Below, piece by piece: positions 16,431 through 26,180 of a stretch of DNA of 64,000 nucleotides. The stretch lies in contig NZ_JACHLB010000008.1 of assembly GCF_014207905.1 (NCBI RefSeq), positions 109,679 to 173,678 of the forward strand, given 5' to 3'. A model generated the notes under the pieces. That model was not told where the DNA came from, did no database searches, and saw only the letters and a list, made by a program, of their open reading frames with translations. This stretch comes from Flavobacterium notoginsengisoli. GTDB taxonomy: Bacteria; Bacteroidota; Bacteroidia; Flavobacteriales; Flavobacteriaceae. Within the stretch, counting starts at the first letter, position 1. Every line of letters starts with the position of its first letter. Both the position numbers and the translations under genes were made by a program.

Positions 16431-18365
16431 CTAACTTATAACTTCGGTATTCAGTTTACTGTTTTTTCGGCTGTAGCCAAAATAAATCAGAAGTCCAATT
16501 ATTAACCAAACCGTGAAATAAATCCAATTCCAAACGCTTAATTCTGCCATCATATAAAGACAACAAATCAATCCTAAAAGTGGAATTAGCGAAAGATTTT
16601 TTCTGAATGCCCACACCGCTAATCCAACTAAAACGAATAAGAAAATCCACATTGGAATTTTGTGTTTGAATAAACTAAATCCTGACTCATATTTATCAGA
16701 ATCTGCGATTGGCAATCCTTTTACAACTTCTGCATATTTTGTTTCGTCGTCTTGGTATTGTCCTAACAAATGCTCTAAATCTGATGTTTCAGCTGTTTTA
16801 TTATTCACTTCGATACTCTCTAAATACTTGAAAACTTTTTCAGATTCTTCTTTATTTAGAGATGTTACAATTGAAGTCGCATCGTAAATCTGTGGTTCAT
16901 TATTGATAAATTCCATTGTAGCTTTGTTGTTGAAAGCAAAAGCATAATACAATCCCGCAATCATTAATACTGGTAAAATGAATTTTGAATTTACATAAGG
17001 TGTTTTGAATTTTCCTCTTGGAATTTCTGGTTTGTTTTGCAATACCAAAACTCCTGCACAAACTAAAACAAAGGCAAATAAAGTTCCGATACTGCATAAA
17101 TCGGTTACCATTGTTAAATTCAAGAATAAAGCCGGAACCGCAACCACAAAACCTGTCACAATAGTTGCAAAAGATGGTGTTTTGAATTTTGGGTGAACAG
17201 TTGAGAATTTCTTTGGCAGTAAACCATCACGGCTCATACTCATCCAGATTCTTGGTTGTCCCATTTGAAAAACCAGTAAAACACTTGCCATTGCTACTAC
17301 AGCACTCACGGCAATAATTCCTGACATCCATTTTAAATCTAATTTATCGAATACAAATGCCAAAGGATCTCCAACATTTAATTCGTGATATTTTACCATT
17401 CCCGTTAAAACTAAAGCAATAGCAATGTATAAAATAGTACAGATAATAATCGCCCACATCATACCCCGTGGTAAATCTCTCTGAGGATTTTTACATTCTT
17501 CGGCAGTTGTAGAAATCGCATCAAAACCAATGTAAGCAAAGAATACTGCTGAAACTCCTTTTAAAACTCCTCCAACTCCATTTGGAGCAAAAGGATTCCA
17601 ATTTGCTGTATCTACATAAAATACACCAACTGCGATTACCAGAAGAACTACACAAAGTTTAACCACAACCATTAAGTTACTCGCGTTACGAGATTCTTTC
17701 ATTCCTCTGTAAACTAAAGCTGTAATCAAAATAATGATAAACAAAGCTGGTAAATCAGTAACAAAATGGAAAGATCCAATTGTTGGCGCTGTTGTCCAAG
17801 CTGTGTGCGCTTGTTGCAATGCAGTACTTAAATTTTCGAAAGATTTTCCGCCTCGCATTAAAGCTTCGGCATCTTTAAATCCGTTTGAAGCGGTTAGGTA
17901 ATCCATTTGAATCCATTGCGGTAAATGAATACCACCACTCTGGAGCAGTCCCGTAAAATAATCACTCCACGATATGGCAACCGTTATATTTCCTACGGCA
18001 TATTCCATAATTAATGCCCAACCAATAATCCAGGCAATTAATTCTCCAAAAGCTACATACGAATAGGTATAAGCACTTCCTGAAACCGGAACCATCGAAG
18101 CAAATTCCGCGTAAGCGAAAGCAGCAAAACTACAAGCCAAAGCTGTAAATAAGAATAAAAAGATTACAGCTGGACCACCATCTGCACTGGCTTTTCCAAT
18201 CGTACTGAAAATTCCTGCTCCCACAATAGCCGCTATACCGAAAGCTGTTAAATCTCTGGTCGTCAAATGCTTTCCTAATGCATTATGACCGTCTGTTTCA
18301 TTCTGAGCAACTTGCTTCAGAATATCCTGCACTGTTTTCTTTCGGAATAAACTTGAAAATGCCAT
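16431..18365 (-). CDS. APC-superfamily amino acid permease
   Basis: 644 residues. The N-terminal GKHLTTRDLTAFGIAAIVGAGIFSTIGKAS and the FFAYIGFDAISTTAEECKNPQRDLPRGM block are hallmark cationic/neutral amino acid transporter (APC) motifs. About twelve or more membrane segments are visible. It is longer than the usual 450-500 residues because of two hydrophilic insertions: one near residues 150-195 and one near 495-560 (EPQIYDATSIVTSLNKEES...), the latter predicted to be exposed. The substrate cannot be told from sequence. It converges on the PLP lyase gene, so a methionine or related amino acid link is only suggestive. Confidence 0.9.
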   Translation of the reverse strand: MAFSSLFRKKTVQDILKQVAQNETDGHNALGKHLTTRDLTAFGIAAIVGAGIFSTIGKASADGGPAVIFLFLFTALACSFAAFAYAEFASMVPVSGSAYTYSYVAFGELIAWIIGWALIMEYAVGNITVAISWSDYFTGLLQSGGIHLPQWIQMDYLTASNGFKDAEALMRGGKSFENLSTALQQAHTAWTTAPTIGSFHFVTDLPALFIIILITALVYRGMKESRNASNLMVVVKLCVVLLVIAVGVFYVDTANWNPFAPNGVGGVLKGVSAVFFAYIGFDAISTTAEECKNPQRDLPRGMMWAIIICTILYIAIALVLTGMVKYHELNVGDPLAFVFDKLDLKWMSGIIAVSAVVAMASVLLVFQMGQPRIWMSMSRDGLLPKKFSTVHPKFKTPSFATIVTGFVVAVPALFLNLTMVTDLCSIGTLFAFVLVCAGVLVLQNKPEIPRGKFKTPYVNSKFILPVLMIAGLYYAFAFNNKATMEFINNEPQIYDATSIVTSLNKEESEKVFKYLESIEVNNKTAETSDLEHLLGQYQDDETKYAEVVKGLPIADSDKYESGFSLFKHKIPMWIFLFVLVGLAVWAFRKNLSLIPLLGLICCLYMMAELSVWNWIYFTVWLIIGLLIYFGYSRKNSKLNTEVIS

Positions 18366-18533
18366 ATATGTTTTGCTGTTATAAAATTAATTTAATTCAG
18401 TCGTTTTTGTTTTATTTTGCAAATAATGCAAATTTAATCGTTAAATCAAATATATAAAACGTGATTTTTTTTCCGCCACGAATTCACGAATTATTTTTTC
18501 TAATGCATTTTTTTTATCTGGGGCGATTTTCTA

Positions 18534-18627
18534 ACGCAGATTTGGCAGATTGAACAGATTTATTTAAAAAAAAATTGCACAAATCTTTCAATACAATATA
18601 GATTTGCTCAATCTGCCAAATCTGCGT
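18534..18627. repeat. inverted repeat, CGCAGATTT family, copy 1
   Basis: ACGCAGATTTGGCAGATTGA (18534-18553) and its perfect complement at 18608-18627. Related copies are at 19927-20018, 23064-23155 and (degraded) 28117-28207. Confidence 0.9.
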
Positions 18628-18636
18628 GAAATAAAA

Positions 18637-18682
18637 TCTTTGCGAACTTTGCGCAATTCTTTGTGTTCTTTGCGGTTAAATT
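18637..18682. repeat. dispersed TTTGCG...GCGGTTAAA repeat (inverted copy)
   Basis: Reverse complement of the ACCGCAAAGA...CGCAAnGTTCGCAAA repeat seen at 14030 and 26013. Confidence 0.55.
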
Positions 18683-18755
18683 GAAACTACAAATGTAACA
18701 TTTCTCAAAAGGAGCTTACTAATTAAGTAGTATTTAATTTTTAAAGAATCATTTT

Positions 18756-19916
18756 ATGGAAAAAATTTCAAGACGTTCTTTTGTAAACAAATTTGGACTG
18801 GGCGTTGGAGCTTCGGTTGTAATGACTTCGCTTCCTTCTTTTATCACCCAGACAGAAAAAACACAAATTCCTTACACTGGAAAAAAATTAAATATTGCTT
18901 TATGCGGCTTAGGAAACTACGCCTCTCTTTTGGCCGAAGGACTTCAGGTTTCTGAATATTGCCAACTTGCGGGAATCGTTACCGGAACACCTTCTAAAGC
19001 CGAAACATGGAAGAAAAAGTATAATATTCCTGAAAAGAACATTTACAACTACGAAAATTTCGATACAATCATAAAAAACAAAGATATTGACTTAGTTTAT
19101 GTTGTAACTCCAAATGCGCTTCATAAAGAGTTTACTGTTCGTGCTGCAAAAGCTGGAAAACATGTTATTGTAGAAAAACCTATGGCGATTACTGCCGAAG
19201 ATTGCGAAGAAATGATTAAAGTCTGCAACGAAAATAATGTACAATTGGCAATGGGTTATCGTCTGCATTACGAACCAAATCATTTAGAAATAAAACGATT
19301 GGGACAAGAAAAAGTTATGGGACAAGTTCGTTACATTGAAACTGGTTTAGGTTATAGTACTTATGATGTTCGTGACATAAATAAACCTGTAGATCTAAAC
19401 GCCCGCAATGAATGGAGACAGAATAAAAAATTGGCTGGCGGCGGTTGTTTGATTAATTTAGGAATTTATTGTATTCAGGTTTCACGCTATGTTTTAGGCG
19501 AAGAACCAATCGCGGTTACAGCACAATTTGGACATGTAAATTACAAAAACAAATTTTCTCAAGTTGAAGAAAACATTACTTGGCAAATGGAATTTCCGAG
19601 TGGTGCTGTTGCAAATTGCAGCAGTTCGTGTGGTTTTGGAATTGACAGATTTTATGCTGCTGCAGATGAAGGTTTCTTCGAAATGAGTCCTGCTGTAAGC
19701 TACGGCCCTTTTATAGGCAAAAGATCTGACGGAAAGCCGTTTAATTTTCCGGTTATCAATCAACAGCAAACCCAAATGGATGAGATTTCTAAGGTCATTT
19801 TAGCAAATCAAAAACTTCCTAATCATATTACTGGGGAAGAAGGTATTAAAGATGTTAGAATCATAAATGCTATTTATGAGGCTGCCAAAACTGGAAAGAA
19901 AGTAAGCTTGAAATAG
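18756..19916 (+). CDS. Tat-exported Gfo/Idh/MocA family oxidoreductase
   Basis: 386 residues. The N-terminus KISRRSFVNKFGLGVGAS is a twin-arginine signal, so export in folded form with bound NAD(P) is expected. The Rossmann fold starts at LNIALCGLGNYASLL. The family lysine motif is VEKPMAI near residue 140, followed by a C-terminal alpha/beta domain (EWRQNKKLAGGGCLINLGIYCIQ). Periplasmic members of this superfamily in Bacteroidota include NAD-dependent glycosidases (GH109-like) and glucose-fructose oxidoreductase-like enzymes. The sugar acted on cannot be told. Its position next to a peptidoglycan-sugar locus is suggestive only. Confidence 0.88.
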   Translation: MEKISRRSFVNKFGLGVGASVVMTSLPSFITQTEKTQIPYTGKKLNIALCGLGNYASLLAEGLQVSEYCQLAGIVTGTPSKAETWKKKYNIPEKNIYNYENFDTIIKNKDIDLVYVVTPNALHKEFTVRAAKAGKHVIVEKPMAITAEDCEEMIKVCNENNVQLAMGYRLHYEPNHLEIKRLGQEKVMGQVRYIETGLGYSTYDVRDINKPVDLNARNEWRQNKKLAGGGCLINLGIYCIQVSRYVLGEEPIAVTAQFGHVNYKNKFSQVEENITWQMEFPSGAVANCSSSCGFGIDRFYAAADEGFFEMSPAVSYGPFIGKRSDGKPFNFPVINQQQTQMDEISKVILANQKLPNHITGEEGIKDVRIINAIYEAAKTGKKVSLK

Positions 19917-19926
19917 TTTTATTTTT

Positions 19927-20018
19927 CACGCAGATTTAAAATGATTTGAACAGATAAAAGCAGATTTTGTTTATTTAAATCTAAAATAAAATCTGCTCAA
20001 ATCTGCAAAATCTGCGTG
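19927..20018. repeat. inverted repeat, CGCAGATTT family, copy 2
   Basis: CACGCAGATTT (19927-19937) and AAATCTGCGTG (20008-20018), with an inner AGCAGATTTT / AAAATCTGCT pair. It lies between converging genes, where it could also end transcription. Confidence 0.88.
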
Positions 20019-20041
20019 AAACAAAACTCTTTTCGGTTAAA

Positions 20042-22945
20042 TTATTTCAAGCAATTTCTCAAAATACTAACAGGATGCTGCGCTTCACGTTTTGTTCCAT
20101 CATAAATTTGATGACGACAGCTCGTTCCTGCAGCGGCGATTTTTACATTTTCAGCCGTATTTCTCACTTTTGGAAATAAAGTATCTTCTCCCATTTGCAT
20201 ACTCACCTGATAATGCTCTTTTTCATAACCAAAAGAACCCGCCATTCCGCAACAACCTGAGTTGTAAATTGTAACTGTATTATTTTTAGGAAGATTCAGC
20301 ATAGCAAAAGTCGCTTCAACAGAACTCAACGATTTTTGATGGCAATGTCCGTGAATTTTAATTTCTTTGGTTTCTTCAGAGAAAGAATCTGGCGTAATTT
20401 TTCCGTCGATGATTTCTTTTTTGAAGAATTCTTCGATGGTGAAAGCATTTCGAGATAGTTTTTCTGCAGCATCTTTATCATCAGCTAAACGAAGATATTC
20501 ATCCCTGAAAGTTAAAATTGCTGAAGGCTCAATTCCAATCAAAGGAGCATTAGCTAAAATCAAATCTTTAAAAACATTTACGTTATGATTCGCGATTTTC
20601 TTCGCTTCTTCCAAAAATCCTTTTGAAAGATAGGTTCTTCCACTTTCTTCGTGATCGATAACCAAAACCTGATAACCTAATTTCGTCAATAATTCGAAAG
20701 CATCGATTCCAATATTTACATCATAATAATTCGTAAATTCATCTACAAACAAATACAATTTCCCATTTGGAAAATCTGATGTTGCAGGTTTATTATTTTG
20801 ATACCATTTTCTAAAAGTCTTTTTCGCTAAAAGCGGAACTTGTCTTTCTGGAGCAATTCCCATAGATTTTTTGACCAACGACTGATTCGAAATAAAATTC
20901 GTAATCGTCGGGAATTTGCTTCCCATTTTATTCAATTTGGCGTTGTTCGCGAAAATCTTGTTTCGGGTTGAGAATCCGTTGGCTTTTTGATATTGGTATA
21001 AAAATTCTGCTTTTAAAGTAGCTACGTCAACATTACTCGGACATTCACTTGCGCAGGCTTTACAGCTTACACATAACTCAAAAACTTCGTATAATTCTTT
21101 CTGGTCAAATTTGTTTTCTTTTTCAGAATAGGTCAAATACTCACGTAAAGCATTTGCACGAGCACGAGTTGTTTCTTTTTCATTTCGCGTCGCACGATAA
21201 CTCGGACACATTGCTCCTCCTGCCGATGGCATTTTTCTACAGTCTCCAGAACCGTTGCATTTTTCAGCCGCACGCAAAATTCCTAAACTGTCTGAGAAAT
21301 CTTGGAAAGTTTTAATATCCGGTTCTACTCTTCCTGAAATTACACGATGATTTTCGTCCATTTTCAAAGCGTTGACAATCTTTCCGATATTTAAAACCGA
21401 ATTTGGATCAAAAGCTAATTTTAATCTTTTCAGCAATTCGTAGTTTTTATCGCCAATCATAAACGGAATAAATTCTCCGCGCACAATTCCGTCACCATGT
21501 TCACCACTCAACGAACCTCTGTATTTTTTTACCAAATGCGCTACTTCTGTCGCAATGGTTCTGAATAATTTTAAATCGGATGTTTTCTTCAAATTCAAAA
21601 CAGGACGAAGGTGCAATTCTCCCGCTCCGGCATGAGCGTAATAAATCGCTTCCTGTCCGTGGCTTAACATCATTGCCGAAAATTCTGCGATATATGCTGG
21701 TAAATCGCTTAATTCTACTGCTGTATCTTCGATAGAATCGGCTGCTTTGTCATCGCCTACAATACTTCCTAAAAGACCTAAACCGGCTTTTCTAAGTTCG
21801 TTGGCTTTATCAATATCTGGTCCGAATAATTTAACGCTGGCGTATCCAAAATTATGTTTCTCTAAATCTGCAATTAAAGCGTTTGCTTGATTTTCGGCAT
21901 CTTCTAAAGTATGAGAAGCAACTTCAAACAACATAATTGCTTTAGGTTCTCCAACTAAAAAGAAACGGTTTTTAATGTGTTCACGATTTGTTTTAGTACA
22001 ATCCAAAATCGTGTCGTCAATCATTTCGCAAGTGTACAAATGATGTTTCATCGCCACAACCACAGACTCCAAAGATTCCTGAATCGTATGATAATGCGCC
22101 ACAACCATAATATTATGTGCAGGCGGTAAATCGTCAACTTTTAAAGTGACTTCAGTTGTAAAAGCCAAAGTTCCTTCACTTCCGCAAAGTAATTTTCCTA
22201 GATTGACTGTCGGTTCTGTTCCACCAAATAATTCTGATTGTAGCAGAATATCAACAGCGTAACCTGTATTTCGTCTGTGAATTTCTGGTTTTGGAAATTC
22301 TTTTATAATTTCTTCCTGATTTTCTTTTACTGAAAGTTCGTCGTAAACGCTTTTGTAGATTTTATTTTCTAAAGAATCACCTTTTGTTTTTTCAATAAAT
22401 TCAGCAGAAGTCAGTTCGCCAAAAGCCACTTCGGTTCCGTCACTTAAAATCGTTTTTACCTCAACAATTTTATCACGAGTTACACCATAACGAATCGAAG
22501 TTGTTCCTGAGGAATTATTTCCCACCATTCCACCAATCATCGCTCGGTTTGAAGTCGAAGTAATTGGGGCGAAGAAAACATTATAAGGTTTTAGATACAA
22601 ATTCAATTCATCGCGAATCACACCTGGCTGAACAGTTACCGTTTTCTTCTCCGCGTTATAAGCCAATATTTTGGTAAAATGTTTCGAAACATCAATCACC
22701 AATCCGTCACCAACTGCCTGACCTGCTAACGAAGTTCCTGCTGTTCTTGGCGTAACCGAAATATTATGTTTTGCGGCAAAGCGAATTAACTTACTGATGT
22801 CTGCCGTTGTTTTCGGCAACGCCACAGCATTTGGCCTAATTCTGTACACCGATGCATCAGTAGAATAAAGTGTTTTATGAAGATCATCATATAAAAGTGT
22901 TCCTTCTAATGATTCGGATAACTGCTGTAACTCTTGGTTTGACAT
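20042..22945 (-). CDS. FAD/Fe-S D-2-hydroxyacid dehydrogenase (GlcD-GlcF fusion, D-lactate dehydrogenase type)
   Basis: 967 residues. The N-terminal half is a PCMH-type FAD domain (TPRTAGTSLAGQAVGDGLVIDVSKHF, GMVGNNSSGTTSIRYG) plus the FAD-oxidase C domain (YAHAGAGELHLRPVLNLK, SGEHGDGIVRGEFI). The C-terminal half is a ferredoxin-like region with CVSCKACASECP and two CCG-type cysteine modules (HGHCHQKSL, NSGCCGMAGSFGYE). This order and size match the Fe-S D-lactate dehydrogenases of the Dld-II type, which pass electrons to the quinone pool. In this neighbourhood it could oxidise the D-lactate released by MurQ. Glycolate or another D-hydroxyacid is possible. Confidence is high for the family, moderate for D-lactate. 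Confidence 0.88.
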   Translation of the reverse strand: MSNQELQQLSESLEGTLLYDDLHKTLYSTDASVYRIRPNAVALPKTTADISKLIRFAAKHNISVTPRTAGTSLAGQAVGDGLVIDVSKHFTKILAYNAEKKTVTVQPGVIRDELNLYLKPYNVFFAPITSTSNRAMIGGMVGNNSSGTTSIRYGVTRDKIVEVKTILSDGTEVAFGELTSAEFIEKTKGDSLENKIYKSVYDELSVKENQEEIIKEFPKPEIHRRNTGYAVDILLQSELFGGTEPTVNLGKLLCGSEGTLAFTTEVTLKVDDLPPAHNIMVVAHYHTIQESLESVVVAMKHHLYTCEMIDDTILDCTKTNREHIKNRFFLVGEPKAIMLFEVASHTLEDAENQANALIADLEKHNFGYASVKLFGPDIDKANELRKAGLGLLGSIVGDDKAADSIEDTAVELSDLPAYIAEFSAMMLSHGQEAIYYAHAGAGELHLRPVLNLKKTSDLKLFRTIATEVAHLVKKYRGSLSGEHGDGIVRGEFIPFMIGDKNYELLKRLKLAFDPNSVLNIGKIVNALKMDENHRVISGRVEPDIKTFQDFSDSLGILRAAEKCNGSGDCRKMPSAGGAMCPSYRATRNEKETTRARANALREYLTYSEKENKFDQKELYEVFELCVSCKACASECPSNVDVATLKAEFLYQYQKANGFSTRNKIFANNAKLNKMGSKFPTITNFISNQSLVKKSMGIAPERQVPLLAKKTFRKWYQNNKPATSDFPNGKLYLFVDEFTNYYDVNIGIDAFELLTKLGYQVLVIDHEESGRTYLSKGFLEEAKKIANHNVNVFKDLILANAPLIGIEPSAILTFRDEYLRLADDKDAAEKLSRNAFTIEEFFKKEIIDGKITPDSFSEETKEIKIHGHCHQKSLSSVEATFAMLNLPKNNTVTIYNSGCCGMAGSFGYEKEHYQVSMQMGEDTLFPKVRNTAENVKIAAAGTSCRHQIYDGTKREAQHPVSILRNCLK

Positions 22946-23063
22946 TATATTCTAATTTGTTGTCTAAAACTGATTTTATTTCTTTTTGCTGAGATTACAA
23001 AATTACTGTAATTTCAATAGTTATGATTCTTTTTTTGCAACAGATTTAAAGGATTATTTTTTA

Positions 23064-23155
23064 TTTCACACAGATTTAAAAAGATTTAAGCAGATATTGC
23101 AGATTCTTTTTTTATCTAAAATAAATCTGCCGAAATCTGCTGAATCTGCGTGAAA
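23064..23155. repeat. inverted repeat, CGCAGATTT family, copy 3
   Basis: TTTCACACAGATT (23064-23076) and AATCTGCGTGAAA (23143-23155), one mismatch, with further complementary AAGCAGAT-type words inside. It sits between two leftward genes. Confidence 0.85.
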
Positions 23156-23190
23156 AATTCTTTTTAATTCTTTAAATCTGTAGCAACCTT

Positions 23191-24486
23191 TTACTTATTA
23201 ATTTGCTTCCAGATTTTTGCCATAAAATCATCTTTATACATTAATCTGTTCGTTCTTGTTGGATTCACACGATTGGTTAAAACAATGAGAAATCTATTGT
23301 TGTCTGGATTCATAAAGAAAAAAGTTCCTGTAAATCCCGTGTGTCCAAAGTCATCTGCTTTAAAAAATTCGTCTGGTTTTCTTTTGTCAAAACCAAGTCC
23401 ACGGTAGATGCCGCCTTTTGTTAAAGGCGATTGCGTAAACTCTTTTACCACTTTTGCTTTTAGAATTTGTTTTCCCTGAAATTTTCCTTCATTTAGTAAC
23501 ATTTGGCAGATAACTGAAATGGATTGGGCATTTGCAAATAAACCCGCATTTCCAGAAACACCTCCAAAAATAGCCGCCGCTTCATCGTGAACATATCCTC
23601 TAATAGTATCTTTTCTAAAGAAATTATCCAATTCTGTAGGCATTACATTATCAATAGAAGTCCATTTTAAAGGATTGTATCCTATTTTAGAAATTCCTAA
23701 TTCCTTATAAATTTCGTTTGCCAATTGATCAAGTTTTTTTCCTGTTTTGGCTTCAATCATTTCCTTTACCAAAAGTAAATTCAAATCGCTGTAAACGTAT
23801 TTGCCACGCTGATTCACTTTGGCATTGGCAATCTGCTCATAAACTTTTTTATAAAAATCAGGATTCATCCACATGTTTTTATAAACCTGAATCCAGTTTT
23901 CTTTTGGTGTAAACGAAAGATAATTAGCATCATAAACTATATTTTTGTTCACATACATGGTATCAAACAATTCTGGATATTCTGCTGATTTTTTATCACT
24001 CAAAAGTGGCGAACCGTCGGGTGTTGAAAGCATATCTTGGTAGAAAGTAATACTAGCTTTTAATCCCGAAGTGTGAGTTAATAATTCAAACAACGTTAAG
24101 TCTGCAATTGGCGTGTTTTTAAAAAAAGGAACTACATCGCCCACTTGATTTGTAAGTTTCATTTTATCCTCACCCACCAAACGCATGGTTACTATTGTCG
24201 CCCCTAAAACTTTAGACATAGAAGCCAAATCGTAAACATCATCATTTTTTACGGGCTGTTTTTTAGAGTAGTCTTGAAAGCCATAATTTTTGGATATGAA
24301 AACAGCATCTTTACTTCCAACAATAACCTCAGCTCCAGGAAAAAATCCTTTTTCAAGTGCGTTTGTCATCATCGAATCGATATAAACTTCATTTCGTTTT
24401 ACATCAAAAGATTTTTTCTGAGCATAACTATTGATTCCGAATAGAATCAAAAATGCGAATACAATTTTAGACGTTCTATTTTTCAT
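23191..24486 (-). CDS. secreted serine hydrolase, AmiE-like (class C beta-lactamase fold)
   Basis: 431 residues with a signal peptide (cut after INSYAQ). The class C beta-lactamase fold is shown by SxxK at S89-K92 (LASMSKVLG), a YSD triad in KYVYSDLNLLLVKE and FGHTGFTGTFFF as the third motif. It is homologous over its whole length to the C-terminal domain of the protein at 39352. In Bacillus subtilis AmiE, a beta-lactamase-fold enzyme encoded with NagZ and NamZ, removes peptides from MurNAc. The same neighbourhood here suggests an N-acetylmuramyl-L-alanine amidase, though esterase or D-aminopeptidase activity is possible. Its start lies 10 bases after the GHL10 stop, so the two genes are co-transcribed. 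Confidence 0.85.
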   Translation of the reverse strand: MKNRTSKIVFAFLILFGINSYAQKKSFDVKRNEVYIDSMMTNALEKGFFPGAEVIVGSKDAVFISKNYGFQDYSKKQPVKNDDVYDLASMSKVLGATIVTMRLVGEDKMKLTNQVGDVVPFFKNTPIADLTLFELLTHTSGLKASITFYQDMLSTPDGSPLLSDKKSAEYPELFDTMYVNKNIVYDANYLSFTPKENWIQVYKNMWMNPDFYKKVYEQIANAKVNQRGKYVYSDLNLLLVKEMIEAKTGKKLDQLANEIYKELGISKIGYNPLKWTSIDNVMPTELDNFFRKDTIRGYVHDEAAAIFGGVSGNAGLFANAQSISVICQMLLNEGKFQGKQILKAKVVKEFTQSPLTKGGIYRGLGFDKRKPDEFFKADDFGHTGFTGTFFFMNPDNNRFLIVLTNRVNPTRTNRLMYKDDFMAKIWKQINK

Positions 24487-24496
24487 AATTGTATTT

Positions 24497-25978
24497 TTAT
24501 TTTGTCGTAAATTCTATTGGAGCACTTTCCGTTTGGGTCTGACTCAGAGCAGAAATTGCATAAACCGTATTCTCTAAGTCAGCATTTGGAATTTCCAATT
24601 TTGTAAGTGTCGTTACATAATAGATATTTGCCGAATTAGAAAAATCTGTAATTTTTCCTTTTGGGAATCTGTAAATCACAAATTTCTTATCATACATTTC
24701 AGATTTCCAGCTTAACACTGCTTTATCACCTTTCTTAGTAATTAAAGCATTGGTTGGTGCTTGCGGTTTTACTCTTGTAATTCTGTTTGCTTCTGGAGTT
24801 AGGGCAATATACTTATATGGTTTTTCGATAAGAGCATTTCTTAAGGTATCTCCTTTTTTGAAGAATGAGTTTGCTGTAAAATGCATAGAACCATCAATTT
24901 GAGGTATTTTACGAATCATTTCTATTTGTTTTACAATTTGATCTGGACTTCTCCATTCTGGTTCTTTGGCCGTATTTGAAATTTTATAATCGCCGTGACC
25001 AACATAAACATTTGCACCATATTTATGATCTGCCCACCATTTTGCCAAAACTTCAAAATTGGCTCTGTCAAAACCAATGTGCCAGTACAATTGTGGCGTT
25101 ACATAATCAATCCAGTTTTCTTTTTGCCATTTTAGGATATTAGCATATAAATCGTCATAATTAGTTGCTCCTGCCTTTGTATTAGAACCTTGAGAATCTT
25201 TAGCAATATTTCTCCAAACTCCAAAAGGTGAAATTCCGAATTCGACTTCTGGTTTATTAGCAATGATTGTATCTCTGATTTGTTTGATAATTAAATCAAC
25301 ATTATCTCTTCGCCAATCGTCTTTATCTTTAAACTGTCGCGGTTCTTTAGCGAAAGCTTTTTCATCTGGAAATTCCTGTCCTTCTATTTTATAAGGATAA
25401 AAATAATCATCCATATGAACAGCCTGAATATCATAATTTCGAACAATTTCGCCTACTACAGAAGAAACAAAATCTCTGGTTTCTTTGTAACCCGGATTAA
25501 AATATCTTGATTTTCCGTAGGTTAAAAACAATTCTGGTTTCTTAAAAAACAAATGCGTTTTTGTCAAAACATCTTTTACGGTATCTTTTTGTACGCGGTA
25601 CGGATTCAGCCAAACATGTACATTCATTCCTCTTTTTCCTGCTTCGTCAATCATCATTTGAAGCGGATCAAACCCTGGAGCAACGCCTTGAGTTCCTGTT
25701 ATCCAATGCGAAGCTGGTTCTTTTGTTGATTTGTAATAAGCATCTGCAGTTGGGCGAATTTGAAAAATTACTGTATTCAAATTATTAGATCTTAAATTAT
25801 CTAAAATAGAAATCATTTCCGCTTTCATCTGTTTATCTGACAATCCCGGTTTTGATGGCCAGTCGATATTATCTACGGTAGAAATCCATGCTGCACGCAT
25901 TTCTCTTTTCGGTGATTCTTGACTGAAAAGTTTTGTTTGAAACAGCAGTATTAGGATTATGAATTTTAGTTTTTTCAT
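24497..25978 (-). CDS. GHL10 (DUF187) family glycoside hydrolase-like protein, DigH type
   Basis: 493 residues with a signal peptide (MKKLKFIILILLFQTKLFS). The start at 25978 is preferred because upstream residues precede a clean signal peptide. The (beta/alpha)8 hydrolase-like domain carries the family blocks REMRAAWISTVDNIDWPSKPG, VIFQIRPTADAYYKS, HVWLNPYR, AVHMDDYFYPY (paired acidic residues, likely active site), FGISPFGVWRN and DYVTPQLYWHIG. A fibronectin-like tail follows. E. coli DigH of this family cleaves peptidoglycan glycan strands stripped of peptides, which fits the NamZ, NagZ and AmiE neighbours. A paralogue is encoded at 45172. Confidence 0.88.
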   Translation of the reverse strand: MKKLKFIILILLFQTKLFSQESPKREMRAAWISTVDNIDWPSKPGLSDKQMKAEMISILDNLRSNNLNTVIFQIRPTADAYYKSTKEPASHWITGTQGVAPGFDPLQMMIDEAGKRGMNVHVWLNPYRVQKDTVKDVLTKTHLFFKKPELFLTYGKSRYFNPGYKETRDFVSSVVGEIVRNYDIQAVHMDDYFYPYKIEGQEFPDEKAFAKEPRQFKDKDDWRRDNVDLIIKQIRDTIIANKPEVEFGISPFGVWRNIAKDSQGSNTKAGATNYDDLYANILKWQKENWIDYVTPQLYWHIGFDRANFEVLAKWWADHKYGANVYVGHGDYKISNTAKEPEWRSPDQIVKQIEMIRKIPQIDGSMHFTANSFFKKGDTLRNALIEKPYKYIALTPEANRITRVKPQAPTNALITKKGDKAVLSWKSEMYDKKFVIYRFPKGKITDFSNSANIYYVTTLTKLEIPNADLENTVYAISALSQTQTESAPIEFTTK

Positions 25979-26012
25979 AAGATTGTATTTTTGATTCGTT
26001 AATGTTGCAGGG

Positions 26013-26055
26013 ATTAACCGCAAAGATCGCGAAGACTTACGCAAGGTTCGCAAAA
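26013..26055. repeat. dispersed ACCGCAAAGA...GTTCGCAAA repeat
   Basis: Same family as 14030-14076 and the inverted copy at 18637-18682. Confidence 0.55.
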
Positions 26056-26068
26056 TTTTCTTTTTAAT

Positions 26069-26142
26069 CTCGCAAAGTCGCAGAGTCGCAAAGCTTTTTT
26101 TAAGCTTTTTAATAATGCTTTGCGACTCTGCGACTTTGCGAG
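26069..26142. repeat. perfect 26-base inverted repeat
   Basis: Arms 26069-26094 and 26117-26142 are exact complements (CTCGCAAAGTCG... and ...CGACTTTGCGAG) around a 22-base AT-rich loop that itself contains AAGC/GCTT words. It lies between the GHL10 start and the phosphoesterase stop. Confidence 0.95.
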
Positions 26143-26180
26143 CAATTTCACATATTAAAGAAAAAAATCTCTTAAAAAAA

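Larger units (their letters stand above)
18366..18755. other. 390-base divergent gap made largely of dispersed repeats
   Basis: No gene. It holds a CCACGAATTCACGAATTA fragment (about 18474-18493), a 20-base perfect inverted repeat (18534-18627) and an inverted copy of the ACCGCAAAGA-type repeat (18637-18682). Because both flanking genes point away, these repeats are not needed as terminators here. Confidence 0.7.
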
